DNA of 64,000 nt from Okeania hirsuta. Lineage in GTDB: Bacteria; Cyanobacteriota; Cyanobacteriia; Cyanobacteriales; Microcoleaceae. Below are positions 8,298-16,958 of the stretch, piece by piece (position 1 is the first letter of the stretch; the number at the start of each line of letters is the position of its first letter). The position numbers and the translations under genes are program-made. Where the stretch lies: positions 18,952 to 82,951 of the forward strand of contig NZ_RCBY01000006.1 of NCBI RefSeq assembly GCF_003838195.1. Direction: 5' to 3'. The notes below the pieces were generated by a model. That model was not told where the DNA came from, did not search any database, and saw nothing but the letters and a program-made list of their open reading frames with translations.

Positions 8298-9791
8298 TTA
8301 AACTAAAGCTTTTAATAAAGTCTGAAGTTTTAGTTGAACTTCTGCTAATTCTTTCTCTGGTTTTGAACCAGTAACTATGCCTGCACCTGCAAAAAGTCTG
8401 GTACGGTCTCCGTCTATTAATGCTGACCTAATACCTACAACAAATTCTCCATTTCCTTGATAGTCTATCCAACCTATAGGTGCTGCATAAAGTGAACGCT
8501 CGAAAGTTTCAAAATTATGTATTTGTTGTTGAGCAGTATCTCTAGGAACTCCTGCTACTGCTGGCGTGGGATGTAACTCTGCTAGGATTTCTAATAGATG
8601 AATATTTTGGGAAATTTCTGCTGTAATTGGTGTCCATAAATGCTGAATATTTGACAATTGTAATAAATGGGGTTGAGGTGGGTAATGAGGATTTAATCCT
8701 AAATCTTGGAGATGTTTAATAATAAAATCTATGACAAATTGATGTTCTCGTAAATCTTTTTCACTGCATAATAAACTCTTGGCTAATTTGACATCTTGGG
8801 TGGAAGTTTTACCTCTGGGCGCTGAACCTGCTAAAGCATCTGTAATTAATTGATTATTATTAATACTAATTAATCTTTCCGGACTTGCGCCTATGAAGTT
8901 TTGACCTTTGCCATTACTGGTAGAAAATACATAGCAGTCTGGATAAATGAATCGTAAGTTATTTAAAGACTGAATTAAGTTAACAGGGGTTTGAGAATAT
9001 ATGTCTATGGCGTGTGCTAAAACTATTTTTTTTAAGGAATTTGAGTTAATCAAATCTAGAGCGGAAGCTACTGATTTTTTAAAGTCCTGTAAATGATTGG
9101 GATTAATTTTCCGAAGATTTCCGCGAGGCTTGATTAAACTTGATAAAGAAGTATTATTTATTTGAGTAATTTGCTGGTATTTCTGCCAAATTATCTGGGA
9201 AATATTTTTAATATTTATAGATGTAGTAATAACTGTATTAATCACAAGTATACAGCGATTATTTTTCTGAGTTATTTGCCACTGTGGCAAAAATATAGTT
9301 GCAGAAGGAAAGTGAGAGTTTATAGATGGTTTCTCCTGATAATTACCATTTTGAGAAATATGTAGATTGATTTGGGAATCTTGTTCAAAGAAAGTAAAAC
9401 TACAAAAAAAGTGAGGACCTGAAAATGGTAAATGTGTTGCACCTAAAACAATTGTATTATTAAGACATGACTGAATAAAAGATCGAGCTTGTGAGAAACG
9501 GTTCCCACCCATAACAGTCAAGTGGGTAGCAGCATCTGCAGCAGCGATCGCTAAGGTATTTTTTTCAGTATTTGTTTTTCCAATAATTTGTTTTTCGAGA
9601 TAAAAATGTAGTTGATGAGGTTCACAAATTTCCTGCAATACTGCTAGGGGATCTACTGGTAATATTTCCACAGAAATACTAATGACTTTTTTCTGTACCT
9701 GTTCCGTTAATGTCTGTTGACAATTTAACAGAAACTGATGCAGGTCCTGGCAGCTTTGAAATAGATTAACAGAAGTGGGTATTGCAGGCAT
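8298..9791 (-). CDS. menF: isochorismate synthase MenF
   Basis: A 497-residue chorismate-utilising enzyme that converts chorismate to isochorismate for phylloquinone synthesis. The C-terminal catalytic half shows the family motifs in order: KIVLAHAIDI, FIGASPERLISI (about 300), DALAGSAPRG (about 318), EKDLREHQFVIDFI, LHPTPAVAGVPRD (about 410), GWIDYQGNGEFVVGIRSAL and AGAGIVTGSKPEKELAE. The N-terminal third is divergent, as usual for MenF. Start ATG at 9791. In many cyanobacteria menF lies divergent from menA (recalled); here the divergence is kept but a dead tnpB element sits between them. The frame is intact. Confidence 0.93.
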   Translation of the reverse strand: MPAIPTSVNLFQSCQDLHQFLLNCQQTLTEQVQKKVISISVEILPVDPLAVLQEICEPHQLHFYLEKQIIGKTNTEKNTLAIAAADAATHLTVMGGNRFSQARSFIQSCLNNTIVLGATHLPFSGPHFFCSFTFFEQDSQINLHISQNGNYQEKPSINSHFPSATIFLPQWQITQKNNRCILVINTVITTSINIKNISQIIWQKYQQITQINNTSLSSLIKPRGNLRKINPNHLQDFKKSVASALDLINSNSLKKIVLAHAIDIYSQTPVNLIQSLNNLRFIYPDCYVFSTSNGKGQNFIGASPERLISINNNQLITDALAGSAPRGKTSTQDVKLAKSLLCSEKDLREHQFVIDFIIKHLQDLGLNPHYPPQPHLLQLSNIQHLWTPITAEISQNIHLLEILAELHPTPAVAGVPRDTAQQQIHNFETFERSLYAAPIGWIDYQGNGEFVVGIRSALIDGDRTRLFAGAGIVTGSKPEKELAEVQLKLQTLLKALV

Positions 9792-10046
9792 GAAAAAAAG
9801 AATCGGAAATTTTCACTGAATATTAAGAGAAAGTGATTGGTAGGGCTGTTCAATTACTAAATATGGCCCAATTTATCCCCTAGTTTTAATTAAAATTATC
9901 ACCTTTATTTATATTAGACCCCATAGTTATGGTCAAAATTAAATCTTTTTCCCTCCTTTTTTTGCATTTCTCTTTTCTGTTTTCTTTTTGAGACTTTGAC
10001 ATATAGTTAGCGCCAGGCTATTGCCAAGAGCTTTAAGTTTGGTTTT

Positions 10047-10090
10047 TTGACACTCCCACCGTTAAATCAAAGATTATAACGGGGGATTCT
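10047..10090 (+). repeat. IS200/IS605-type end: TTGAC, hairpin, GGATTCT
   Basis: TTGAC at 10047-10051 is followed by a hairpin (accgttaaatcaaag... ttataacggg) and GGATTCT. It lies 3' of the dead tnpB at 10216-11367. The same layout occurs at 13448, 48902 and 50455. Confidence 0.65.
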
Positions 10091-10215
10091 TGATTTAATG
10101 ACTCTTAACTAGGTAACAAATCAAATAAGCTGAATTGTACCCCCGTCAGACCGTCTCCACAAGCTCTCTTGCTCCGTCTTGACGCTGAGGGAACCTCAGC
10201 GCAGGCGGTGCGCTT

Positions 10216-11367
10216 TTATTTAACGGTGTGCCCCACCGCTCTTAATCCTCTATTTCTGATTACTTTTGCAGCAGCTACATCACGATTAACCTGACAACCA
10301 CAGTTGCTACAATTATGTTTTCTCTCAGCAAGTTTTTTCTTGTTTAAATAACCACAATTTGGACATTATTGAGATGTATAATTCTTATCAACCTTGGCAT
10401 AATATTTACCTCTTTTCCAACAAACATAAGGTAATATTTCATTAATAAACTTACCTATTCCAGAGTCTAGAGATTGCTTTCTAACAATACCTTTAGACCA
10501 GGAAGTAAAGTTAATATCTTCAACAAAAGTATTATCTGCTAAATCACAAAGTTGATGAGCTAATTTAAAATGCCAGTCACGTCTAGTATTAGCTATTATT
10601 TCATGTAAGCTAGCTATTTTATTCTGAAGCTTTAACCAATTATTTGACCCTTTAGTTTTATTTTTAAGTCTACGTTGCAGCAATTTAAGCTCGCGTAGTT
10701 GACCTAACAAAAACTTAGGTGATGTAAACAATTTACCTGTAGAAGTTGCTACAAAATTTTCTATTCCTGCATCTATCCCTAAAGACTTTTTTCCTACTGG
10801 ATTATCTGGAACTAACTCTGATGATTGGAAACTAACCATCAAATAATAACCACTAGCTTTTTTAACTATCCTAGCTTGTTTAGCTACCATATTTTCTGGA
10901 TATGGTCTGCTTTGCCTTAATTTAATCCAACCTAACTGAGGTAGTTTAAATCTGTTATTACCCAAGCAATTCTTTAACATTGCTGGAAAGACAAAACTCC
11001 TCATCCTCTTCTTGAATCTAGGAAAACCTCTTCCTAAACTTTTCATATCAACAAATGCTCTATCTAAAGTTTTTAAAGTTTGTTGTAATACTTGAGCATT
11101 AACTGACTTTAACCTAGGATTAGTTTTCTTAGCTACTGTTAAACTTTTAGCTTGACAATTATAATTAGGGTAGGGAGCATCAGCAGGAATAATATATTCA
11201 GAAATAATTGAACAACTATTAATCAGTGATTTTCTTGAACTTAGCCAGTCTTTCCGCTCTCTCAAAGCATAATTGTATACAGTTTTGCAAACATCAAGAA
11301 TCTGATTAATTTCTGCTTCTTGTTGTTTTGTAGTTTTGAGTTTATACTGGTAAGTTAAAGTAATCAC
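10216..11367 (-). pseudogene. tnpB: IS200/IS605-family TnpB, killed by one nonsense codon
   Basis: The main open stretch (11367-10366, 333 residues) starts MITLTYQYKLKTTKQQ. It has the RuvC-like Asp (LGIDAGIENFVA) and Glu (FVEDINF) motifs. A single TAA at about 10366 falls between NYTSQ and CPNCG. Beyond it the frame stays open through the zinc finger (CPNCGYLNKKK, CSNCG) and the last catalytic Asp (NRDVAAAKVIRNRG) to 10216. TnpB is an RNA-guided endonuclease of these transposons. With the stop, the zinc finger and third catalytic residue are lost. An outward-facing partner hairpin is at 11508-11531. No tnpA is present. Confidence 0.85.
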
Positions 11368-11507
11368 GTTGACGGTTTTTTTTGTTTCCTAACCTATTAA
11401 TAATATCACACAATATTATTAATTACAAACCTTATTAAATATCTCAAAAACCTAGATCAAAGGATTCGCTACCGCTCAATTAATTTGCGTTTTTGTAATT
11501 CATCTCA

Positions 11508-11531
11508 CCGCTATAATCTTTGATTTAGCGG
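11508..11531. repeat. hairpin at the 5' side of the tnpB element
   Basis: The palindrome ccgctataatctttgattta + gcgg is the inverted counterpart of the hairpin at 10058-10083. The dead tnpB is therefore bracketed by the same hairpin in opposite orientations, giving a mobile unit of about 1.5 kb. Confidence 0.55.
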
Positions 11532-11819
11532 GAGTCCTCTTTCAACATTCTCTGATAGAGGATTATTCAGAACAACTAGAAAGGCCAAATTGAATCAAAT
11601 GTAAAGGAAAAATAAATTACATAATTTTTTGTTAAGTTTTCTGCATAACTCGGAAATTAAAGTCTTAAGAGATGAACAATTGTTGTGAGCGAAAAATATT
11701 TCTGAAGTATGTTTATCATTATCTATACTTAGGGTTGAGAAGTTTGTCACAACTGATTAAACTATGACAATCAACGAGCATAACTATTGCCACAATCAAA
11801 GATTAATTATCAAATTAAG

Positions 11820-12716
11820 ATGACATTTCAAACAATAAATCAATCTCAAAAAAAATTATGGCTAGCTGCCATCAAACCACCTATGTATAGTGTAGCTATT
11901 ATGCCTATATGGGTGGGAACTGCAATAGCTTTCTGGGAAAAAAATTCGATTAATTGGTCGATTTTTTCAACATTTCTTACATCAGCAATTTTAATTTTGG
12001 CCTGGGAAAATATTAGTAATGATGTATTTGATTCAGAAACAGGTATCGATAAAAATAAACACCATTCTTTAGTAAATTTGACAGGAAATAAATCTTTGAT
12101 GTTCGTCCTGAGTAATTTATTTTTACTGTTGGGAATTTTAGGAATTTCAGGAATTAGTTGGTGGCAAAAAGATTTAACGGTGATTGGATTAATATTGTTG
12201 TGCTGTTTTTTGGGATATATTTATCAAGGTCCTCCTTTTAGATTAGGATATCAAGGCTTAGGAGAAATTCTCTGTTTTTTTGCTTTCGGTCCTTTGGCAA
12301 TTTCTGCTGCTTATTATAGTCAAACTAAAAGTTGCTCAATGATAAGTTTGACCGCATCAATAATTATTGGAATTACTACTACTATTATTCTCTTTTGTTC
12401 TCACTTTCACCAAGTAAAAGATGACTTAGCAGCAGGGAAGCTATCGCCTATTGTGAGAATGGGAACTAAAGCAGGTTCTCAATTATTAAGTTGGTCTTGT
12501 GGTATTGTTTTTGTACTCATTTCTATCTGTGTAGGTTTAGGAATTTTCCCTGTTTGGACTCTGTTAAGTTTTGGTGGTTTACCATTTGCTATTCAGTTAT
12601 GTCGCCATGTTGGTAATTATCACGACCAACCAGAAAAAGTTAGTAACTGTAAATTTATTGCTGTTTATCTACATTTTTTTAGTGGATTATTATTTGGTTT
12701 GGGATTTATTATTTAA
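11820..12716 (+). CDS. menA: 1,4-dihydroxy-2-naphthoate phytyltransferase MenA
   Basis: A UbiA-superfamily integral membrane prenyltransferase that attaches the phytyl chain to DHNA to form demethylphylloquinone. The first Asp-rich motif is NDVFDSETGID, followed by KNKHHSLVNL. The second conserved loop is HFHQVKDDLAAGKLSPIVRM. Between and after these are about eight to nine hydrophobic helices. I chose ATG 11820 (MTFQTINQSQKKLWLAAIKPP, 298 residues) over the in-frame TTG 33 bp upstream, because family members begin just before the LW.AAIKPP.. segment. It is divergent from menF and followed by msrB on the same strand after 336 bp. Confidence 0.93.
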   Translation: MTFQTINQSQKKLWLAAIKPPMYSVAIMPIWVGTAIAFWEKNSINWSIFSTFLTSAILILAWENISNDVFDSETGIDKNKHHSLVNLTGNKSLMFVLSNLFLLLGILGISGISWWQKDLTVIGLILLCCFLGYIYQGPPFRLGYQGLGEILCFFAFGPLAISAAYYSQTKSCSMISLTASIIIGITTTIILFCSHFHQVKDDLAAGKLSPIVRMGTKAGSQLLSWSCGIVFVLISICVGLGIFPVWTLLSFGGLPFAIQLCRHVGNYHDQPEKVSNCKFIAVYLHFFSGLLFGLGFII

Positions 12717-13052
12717 ACATGATATATGGGAAATATGAGGAGCAGGAAACAGGGAACAGAAAACAGTGGGAAAAATATTTCCCTGTCTAAGATTGATTGT
12801 CACTCTTAATAGACATCTCCAATAATAAAAAATAAAATCAATTATCGTAGATAAATCATCAATTATTTCCATCTACTCTGTAGGGACGTTGGATTCAACG
12901 TCCATATTTTCTATATAATTTTCTGCCCAAGGAAAAAAACAATCCTCAGAATGCTTAACAATATGTTACAATTAGTCAAGCATGACAATATATAGCACTT
13001 AAAAATTAGGTGTTGTGCTCAAAAATAATCTGTGAATAGGAATATTAAAAGT
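12717..13052. other. intergenic stretch between menA and msrB
   Basis: It holds a heptamer-type tract near 12740-12770 (caggaaacagggaacag) and a perfect small hairpin at 12884-12903. Nothing else is recognised. Confidence 0.5.
12884..12903. repeat. perfect 8-bp-stem hairpin GGACGTTG-gatt-CAACGTCC
   Basis: An exact inverted repeat with a 4-nt loop, flanked by TAG on the left. No U-run follows on either strand, so it is not a classical terminator. Hairpins of the form GGGACGTTG..CAACGTCCC are common dispersed repeats in cyanobacteria (recalled). Confidence 0.6.
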
Positions 13053-13451
13053 ATGGTTAGTAAAGTTCAAAAAAGCGAAAAAGAGTGGAAAGAACAACTC
13101 ACACCAGAACAGTTCAATGTAACTAGAAAAAAGGGAACTGAAAGACCATTTACAGGGGAATATCACAACAATAAAGAAAAAGGAATATACAAATGTGTTT
13201 GTTGTGGTGTTGACTTATTCAGTTCCGAAGAGAAATATGATTCTGGCACAGGTTGGCCGAGTTATTGGGCACCGATTAATCAGGATAATATCAAAGAAGA
13301 AGCTGACTGGAGTTTATTTATGCGAAGAACAGAAATTCTCTGTAGTAATTGTGATGCTCATCTCGGTCATGTTTTCCCTGATGGTCCTCCACCAACTGGA
13401 TTGCGTTATTGTTTGAATTCTGCTGCGCTGAAGTTTGTTAAGTCTGATTGA
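13053..13451 (+). CDS. msrB: peptide-methionine (R)-S-oxide reductase MsrB
   Basis: A 132-residue MsrB that repairs methionine-R-sulfoxide in oxidised proteins. Two CxxC zinc ligands are visible (KCVCCGVDL and [13 protein letters not shown]). Also present are the conserved SGTGWPSYW segment and the catalytic Cys in [13 protein letters not shown] prefer ATG 13053 ([16 protein letters not shown]) because AGGAAT lies about 10 nt upstream; a GTG at 13032 would add seven residues. The TGA stop is part of the TTGAC motif that starts the next transposon end. Cytosolic; probably monocistronic. Confidence 0.93.
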   Translation: MVSKVQKSEKEWKEQLTPEQFNVTRKKGTERPFTGEYHNNKEKGIYKCVCCGVDLFSSEEKYDSGTGWPSYWAPINQDNIKEEADWSLFMRRTEILCSNCDAHLGHVFPDGPPPTGLRYCLNSAALKFVKSD

Positions 13452-13483
13452 CGTTCTCCTCTGCCTAAAGGCAAGAGGATTCT
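13448..13483 (+). repeat. IS200/IS605-type end overlapping the msrB stop
   Basis: TTGAC (13448-13452) contains the msrB TGA stop. It is followed by the hairpin cctctgcctaaaggcaagag and GGATTCT. The dead tnpB lies immediately 3' on the opposite strand. Insertion next to TTGAC therefore left msrB intact by a single base. Confidence 0.65.
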
Positions 13484-13499
13484 AAATATCACTATGCTC

Positions 13500-14458
13500 G
13501 ACTTTCTCTTTCGTCGAGTCGGCTTATCTGTTTGGGTTTCCCCATCCAGACAGAGGCCAGTCTCTCCAGAGATGTTACTTTCCCCGCGCCCCGGGGTAGT
13601 TGATAGTTGCTTGAGAGCAGATTGGAGAATGTTGATTGCAGCATTTGCCTCCTAGGTCGGAGCTACGCTAACGTCTCTATCTGCTTCATAACCACAGTGG
13701 GGACATTTATGGGTTCTAGTGCTTAAAGTTTTGCTTACTTTTTTACCGCAGTTCGAGCAGTTTTGAGATGTATTGAATGGCTCAACTGCGATAACTGGAA
13801 CTCCATAAATGCTGCCAAAATACTCTAACCATTCCCTAAATTTGTACCAAGCAGCATCATTAATGGACTTGGCTAAATGATGATTTTTAACCATGTTACG
13901 CACTTTTAGGTTTTCTATCGCTACCAAGTCGTTAGACCGGATGACGTGCTGTGCTGCTTTGCCAGCCCAATCGTTACGTCTGCGTGATACCTTGAGATGC
14001 GTTCTACCCAACCGATTTCTTGCTTTTATCCTGTTTTTGCTACCTTTTTTAGTACCAGATAAACGCTTCTGTAGCTTTTTGATTTGGCGCTCATCCTTTC
14101 TGAAAAACCGAGGATTATCGACTTGATTACCTTCAGAATCGGTGTAGAAATGATTTAAACCTACATCTAATCCCGTTTGTTTTCCTGTTAATTCTTTTTT
14201 TTTCTCCCTGGTGTGGTCAATCAAAAACTGAGCATAATAACCGTCATACCTTCTAATTATTCTGACTCGTTTAATTTGTTTGAGTTGATAATAATGAAGG
14301 TTGCGACTTCCCCATAGTTTAAAAGTACCAACTTCAAATTTATCCGTTAAAGTCAAATAACGTCTATCTTCTGAAAGTTTTCAACCAGAGGTTTTATATT
14401 CAACCGAGGCTCTGACCTGGTATTTTTTAAACTTAGGATAGCCCTTCTTTGATGAGCT
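13500..14458 (-). pseudogene. tnpB: IS200/IS605-family TnpB, truncated and mutated
   Basis: The open core (14356-13652) carries TGLDVGLNHFYTDSEG (first RuvC Asp), DLVAIENLKVRNM (Glu), and a zinc finger NCSNCGKK...CPHCGYEADRDV. Upstream the frame continues to about 14458 (KGYPKFKKYQVRASVEYKTS), broken by a TGA where Trp is expected (G-stop-KLSEDRRY). At about 13655 a frame change separates DRDVS from NAAINILQSALKQL. The N-terminal 100 or so residues are missing. Not functional as a nuclease gene. Confidence 0.85.
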
Positions 14459-14482
14459 AACTTGATAATAGGAGAAAGCACA

Positions 14483-14659
14483 ATGAAAAAAGAAAAGAAA
14501 AATCTTCTACCTCAAATATCTGCACCAGTCCAGCGACAAATCACAGGTCAAGAAGTAACAGCTCAAAGCTCAAATAATGCCATAGCTTCATCTATCTTTG
14601 GTATTGAGGAGCGTGGTAGCGGAGTTTACTTAACTTTTGCAGGAGATGATGCAGAGTAA
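14483..14659 (+). CDS. orphan cyanobactin-type RiPP precursor peptide
   Basis: A 58-residue peptide. The leader MKKEKKNLLPQISAPVQRQI matches the cyanobactin precursor leader pattern (KKN.LPQ...PV.R, then GQ). The C-terminus FAGDDAE is the recognition tail known from prenylagaramide/anacyclamide-type precursors (family knowledge, recalled). The putative core lies just before it (about residues 43-51, ending GSGVYLT). It has no Cys; Ser and Thr could be heterocyclised. ATG 14483 is chosen because GGAG lies 8-9 nt upstream; a TTG at 14462 would add seven residues. No PatA/PatG protease, cyclodehydratase or PatF prenyltransferase gene is in the window, so it is an orphan next to a dead tnpB. Confidence 0.8.
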   Translation: MKKEKKNLLPQISAPVQRQITGQEVTAQSSNNAIASSIFGIEERGSGVYLTFAGDDAE

Positions 14660-14839
14660 AGCTCTCAAATAATTGCATATCTCAGAATACTTCAAAATTT
14701 TTTCTCTAAGTTCATCAGTTTTCATTGATTTTAAATGATGTCAAAGTAAATGAGGCTAGAGGCAAATAACAAAGGTAGTAAAAAATTAAATATCTGTGAA
14801 TAATCTACCGCCTATTCTTACCCTATCTAGGGTTTTTTT

Positions 14840-15670
14840 TTGACAAAATTGACAGAAATATCTCGTTATTATCAACTCAACTATTATTTAACAGGTAACA
14901 CTAATAACCCTGTTATTCTATTACTACATGGATTTATGGGAAGTAGTAATGATTTTGTCGATTTCATTCCCCAATTATGTGAATATTTTTGTTGTCTAAC
15001 AGTTGATTTACCTGGACATGGAAAAACTATAGTTACTGGCAGTGATGAGTATTACGATATGGAAAATACTGCCATAGCATTGATTCATTTATTGGATGAG
15101 TTGAAAATTGATAATTGTTATTTATTTGGTTATTCAATGGGTGGCAGATTAGCTTTATATATGACCATTAGTTTTCCCACTAGATTTAATAAATTAATAT
15201 TAGAATCAGCGTCGCCAGGATTAAAGACTGAAGTTGAGCGATCGCTCCGTCGTCAATCAGATTTAAAGTTAGCTGATAAATTAGAAAACAGTAATTTTCA
15301 AGAATTTTTATCTAATTGGTATAGTCAAGGATTATTTAAATCTTTGAGGCAAAATAATAGTTTTGAGAAAGTCATAGAAAGACGGTTAGAAAATAAACCA
15401 TTAGAATTAGCAAAGTCTCTCCGAAATTTGGGAATAGGCAATCAACCTTCTCTCTGGGATAAATTATCAAATCATCAGATTCCTACTTTATTAATGGTGG
15501 GAGAATCTGATGATAAATTTAAAGCTATTAATTTAAAAATAGCAGAATTATGTCAAGTTGCTAATATGAAAATAATTCCTGAATCTGGTCATAATATTCA
15601 CTGGGAAAATCCTAGAGAATGGATTGAAAATGTAATAAATTTTTTGGCAGAAGGAAGGAAGAAGAAGTAA
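14840..15670 (+). CDS. menH: SHCHC synthase MenH (alpha/beta hydrolase)
   Basis: A 276-residue alpha/beta-hydrolase that would eliminate pyruvate from SEPHCHC to give SHCHC. It shows the oxyanion segment LLHGFMGSSNDF (about 28-39), the nucleophile elbow FGYSMGGRLALY (Ser about 99), an Asp in MVGESDDKF, and the catalytic His in ESGHNIHWENP. The only plausible start is TTG at 14840, since an in-frame TAG lies 10 codons-equivalent or less upstream and no ATG precedes the conserved core. The location between menA and menC supports MenH over a generic hydrolase. The last residues (EGRKKK) come from a gaaggaag-type tract. Confidence 0.85.
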   Translation: MTKLTEISRYYQLNYYLTGNTNNPVILLLHGFMGSSNDFVDFIPQLCEYFCCLTVDLPGHGKTIVTGSDEYYDMENTAIALIHLLDELKIDNCYLFGYSMGGRLALYMTISFPTRFNKLILESASPGLKTEVERSLRRQSDLKLADKLENSNFQEFLSNWYSQGLFKSLRQNNSFEKVIERRLENKPLELAKSLRNLGIGNQPSLWDKLSNHQIPTLLMVGESDDKFKAINLKIAELCQVANMKIIPESGHNIHWENPREWIENVINFLAEGRKKK

Positions 15671-15681
15671 TTCAAGAAAAG

Positions 15682-16242
15682 CTAAATTTCATAGGAACCA
15701 TAAAGCCAGTTGCCTAAAGCATCAGGATCGTTACTGACATGAAAATCTTGACTTCGTTGAAGATATTCTTCTCGTGAAATATACCCTTTTCCATCCCCAT
15801 CTAATTTGATAAATGCAGATTTAGCAGTTGCTTCATCTAAACCAATAGCTCGGCAAAATTGTATGTATTCAGATTGAGAAATAGTTCCATCATTATCCGC
15901 ATCAAGGATACTGAAAATAGTATTAGCTTTAGCAGTATGAGATTCCTGCATTTCTCGTGAATTAGGAAAATTATCAACAGATACCTCGACAACTTTTAAG
16001 TATTCCTGAAGACTCACTTTTCCATCATCATTAATATCAGCAGGTTGCCAAAAATTCGTCCAGATATCCTTAAACTTAGCAAGAATATTTTCAAATTCTA
16101 ATGTTCCAGGTTGCCAATCTCGCAATTGAGCAAGATTTTTTGCCCACCTTTGTAAGTCTGCTTCTTCTACATAGCCACTACCATCAACGTCATATACATA
16201 AAAATTCTTAGTGTGTTTTTTCGTCAACAACTCAGTAAGCAT
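15682..16242 (-). CDS. EF-hand calcium-binding protein (calerythrin-like)
   Basis: A 186-residue soluble protein with four EF-hand loops at about residues 19-30 (DVDGSGYVEEAD), 68-79 (DINDDGKVSLQE), 112-123 (DADNDGTISQSE) and 147-158 (DGDGKGYISREE). All four keep Asp/Asn at positions 1, 3 and 5, Gly at 6 and an acidic residue at 12, so calcium binding is likely. No signal peptide or membrane segment is present. It is convergent with menH (11 bp between stops) and shares no operon. A calcium buffer or sensor role is inferred from the family. Confidence 0.88.
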   Translation of the reverse strand: MLTELLTKKHTKNFYVYDVDGSGYVEEADLQRWAKNLAQLRDWQPGTLEFENILAKFKDIWTNFWQPADINDDGKVSLQEYLKVVEVSVDNFPNSREMQESHTAKANTIFSILDADNDGTISQSEYIQFCRAIGLDEATAKSAFIKLDGDGKGYISREEYLQRSQDFHVSNDPDALGNWLYGSYEI

Positions 16243-16357
16243 TTTTTTCCCTTGAGAAAGAACAAGATAGGTATGTCACGACTATAATTGATTGCCGAGT
16301 AATTTTCAAGAGTCAGATTTAAAATTAGCTGATAAATTGAAAATATAAGGATGATTG

Positions 16358-16479
16358 GGGTGCATATCATATTTGCAAAAATACTTTTTTCCTATATATT
16401 CTCAGATGAGCTGTTGCCTTTCGGAGCTGTTGCCTAAAAGCAATAAATTTTTAGCTTTATTCAAAATTGAGATGCACCC
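16358..16479. mobile_element. MITE family B, copy 1 (122 bp, 8-bp TSD)
   Basis: Ends GGGTGCATATCA and the complement of TTGAGATGCACCC form terminal inverted repeats. GATGATTG occurs directly on both sides (16350-16357 and 16480-16487), an exact 8-bp target duplication. The interior (gagctgttgcc... taaaagcaataa) matches the copy at 20811-20932. It is non-coding. Confidence 0.85.
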
Positions 16480-16529
16480 GATGATTGTGATTTTCAGCTA
16501 AATAAATCAGACAGCAAAAATACAACTTT

Positions 16530-16958
16530 TATAGATGTGGTCTAATCTAATTAAAACTGCTATAAATTTTATCCTTACCTTGCAATAAAAAGGCAAAGAG
16601 GTTAAATTTTTCCAAAAAAATCTTCCCCCAAAAATTATGTACTATCAACTTTTATAGATGTAGACTAATTTAATAAACACTACTATAAATTTTATAGCAG
16701 TCACCAAGGAGCTTAGGACATAAAAGACAAACATAGCTATCGTCTCTATGAGATGGTCTAATAATTTGATATTTTTCTCTGCCCTAACCGCTGTAGCAGT
16801 TGCTATATAGTCATTCCAATTAAGATTGAGACACTTAACCTTGATATAATCCTTAAAAATAAGGGATTTATCCGTCTCATTTTTATTTGAAACTACTATA
16901 CCTTGTAAAAAATAGACTAGGAGGTTGAATTTTTCAAAGAAAACCTTCCACAAAAATT
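16530..16958. repeat. tandem duplication of the menC leader
   Basis: The segment starting cttttatagatgtggtctaa (16530) recurs at 16650 (cttttatagatgtagacta). The leader gaggttaaatttttcc...aaaaattatgtactatcaa (about 16595-16649) recurs as the true menC leader at about 16921-16971. The units are about 120 bp; the last has extra DNA inserted. Confidence 0.65.

Larger units (their letters stand above)
16243..16958. other. intergenic stretch: MITE plus duplicated menC leader
   Basis: About 715 bp. It contains a 122-bp MITE (16358-16479) and two or three diverged copies of a unit of about 120 bp. That unit includes the menC leader (gaggttgaatttttc...) and a mock start (atgtactatcaac at about 16637). 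A reverse-strand open frame of 102 codons (16953-16645) lies entirely in this repeat DNA and is not called. Confidence 0.6.

Noticed and set aside
14462..14482. Upstream TTG start for the cyanobactin precursor
   Set aside because: The GGAG ribosome site is correctly spaced for ATG 14483, and known leaders begin directly before KKN.
16645..16953. 102-codon minus-strand frame upstream of menC
   Set aside because: It lies wholly within the duplicated menC leader DNA, has no family resemblance and overlaps the menC regulatory region.
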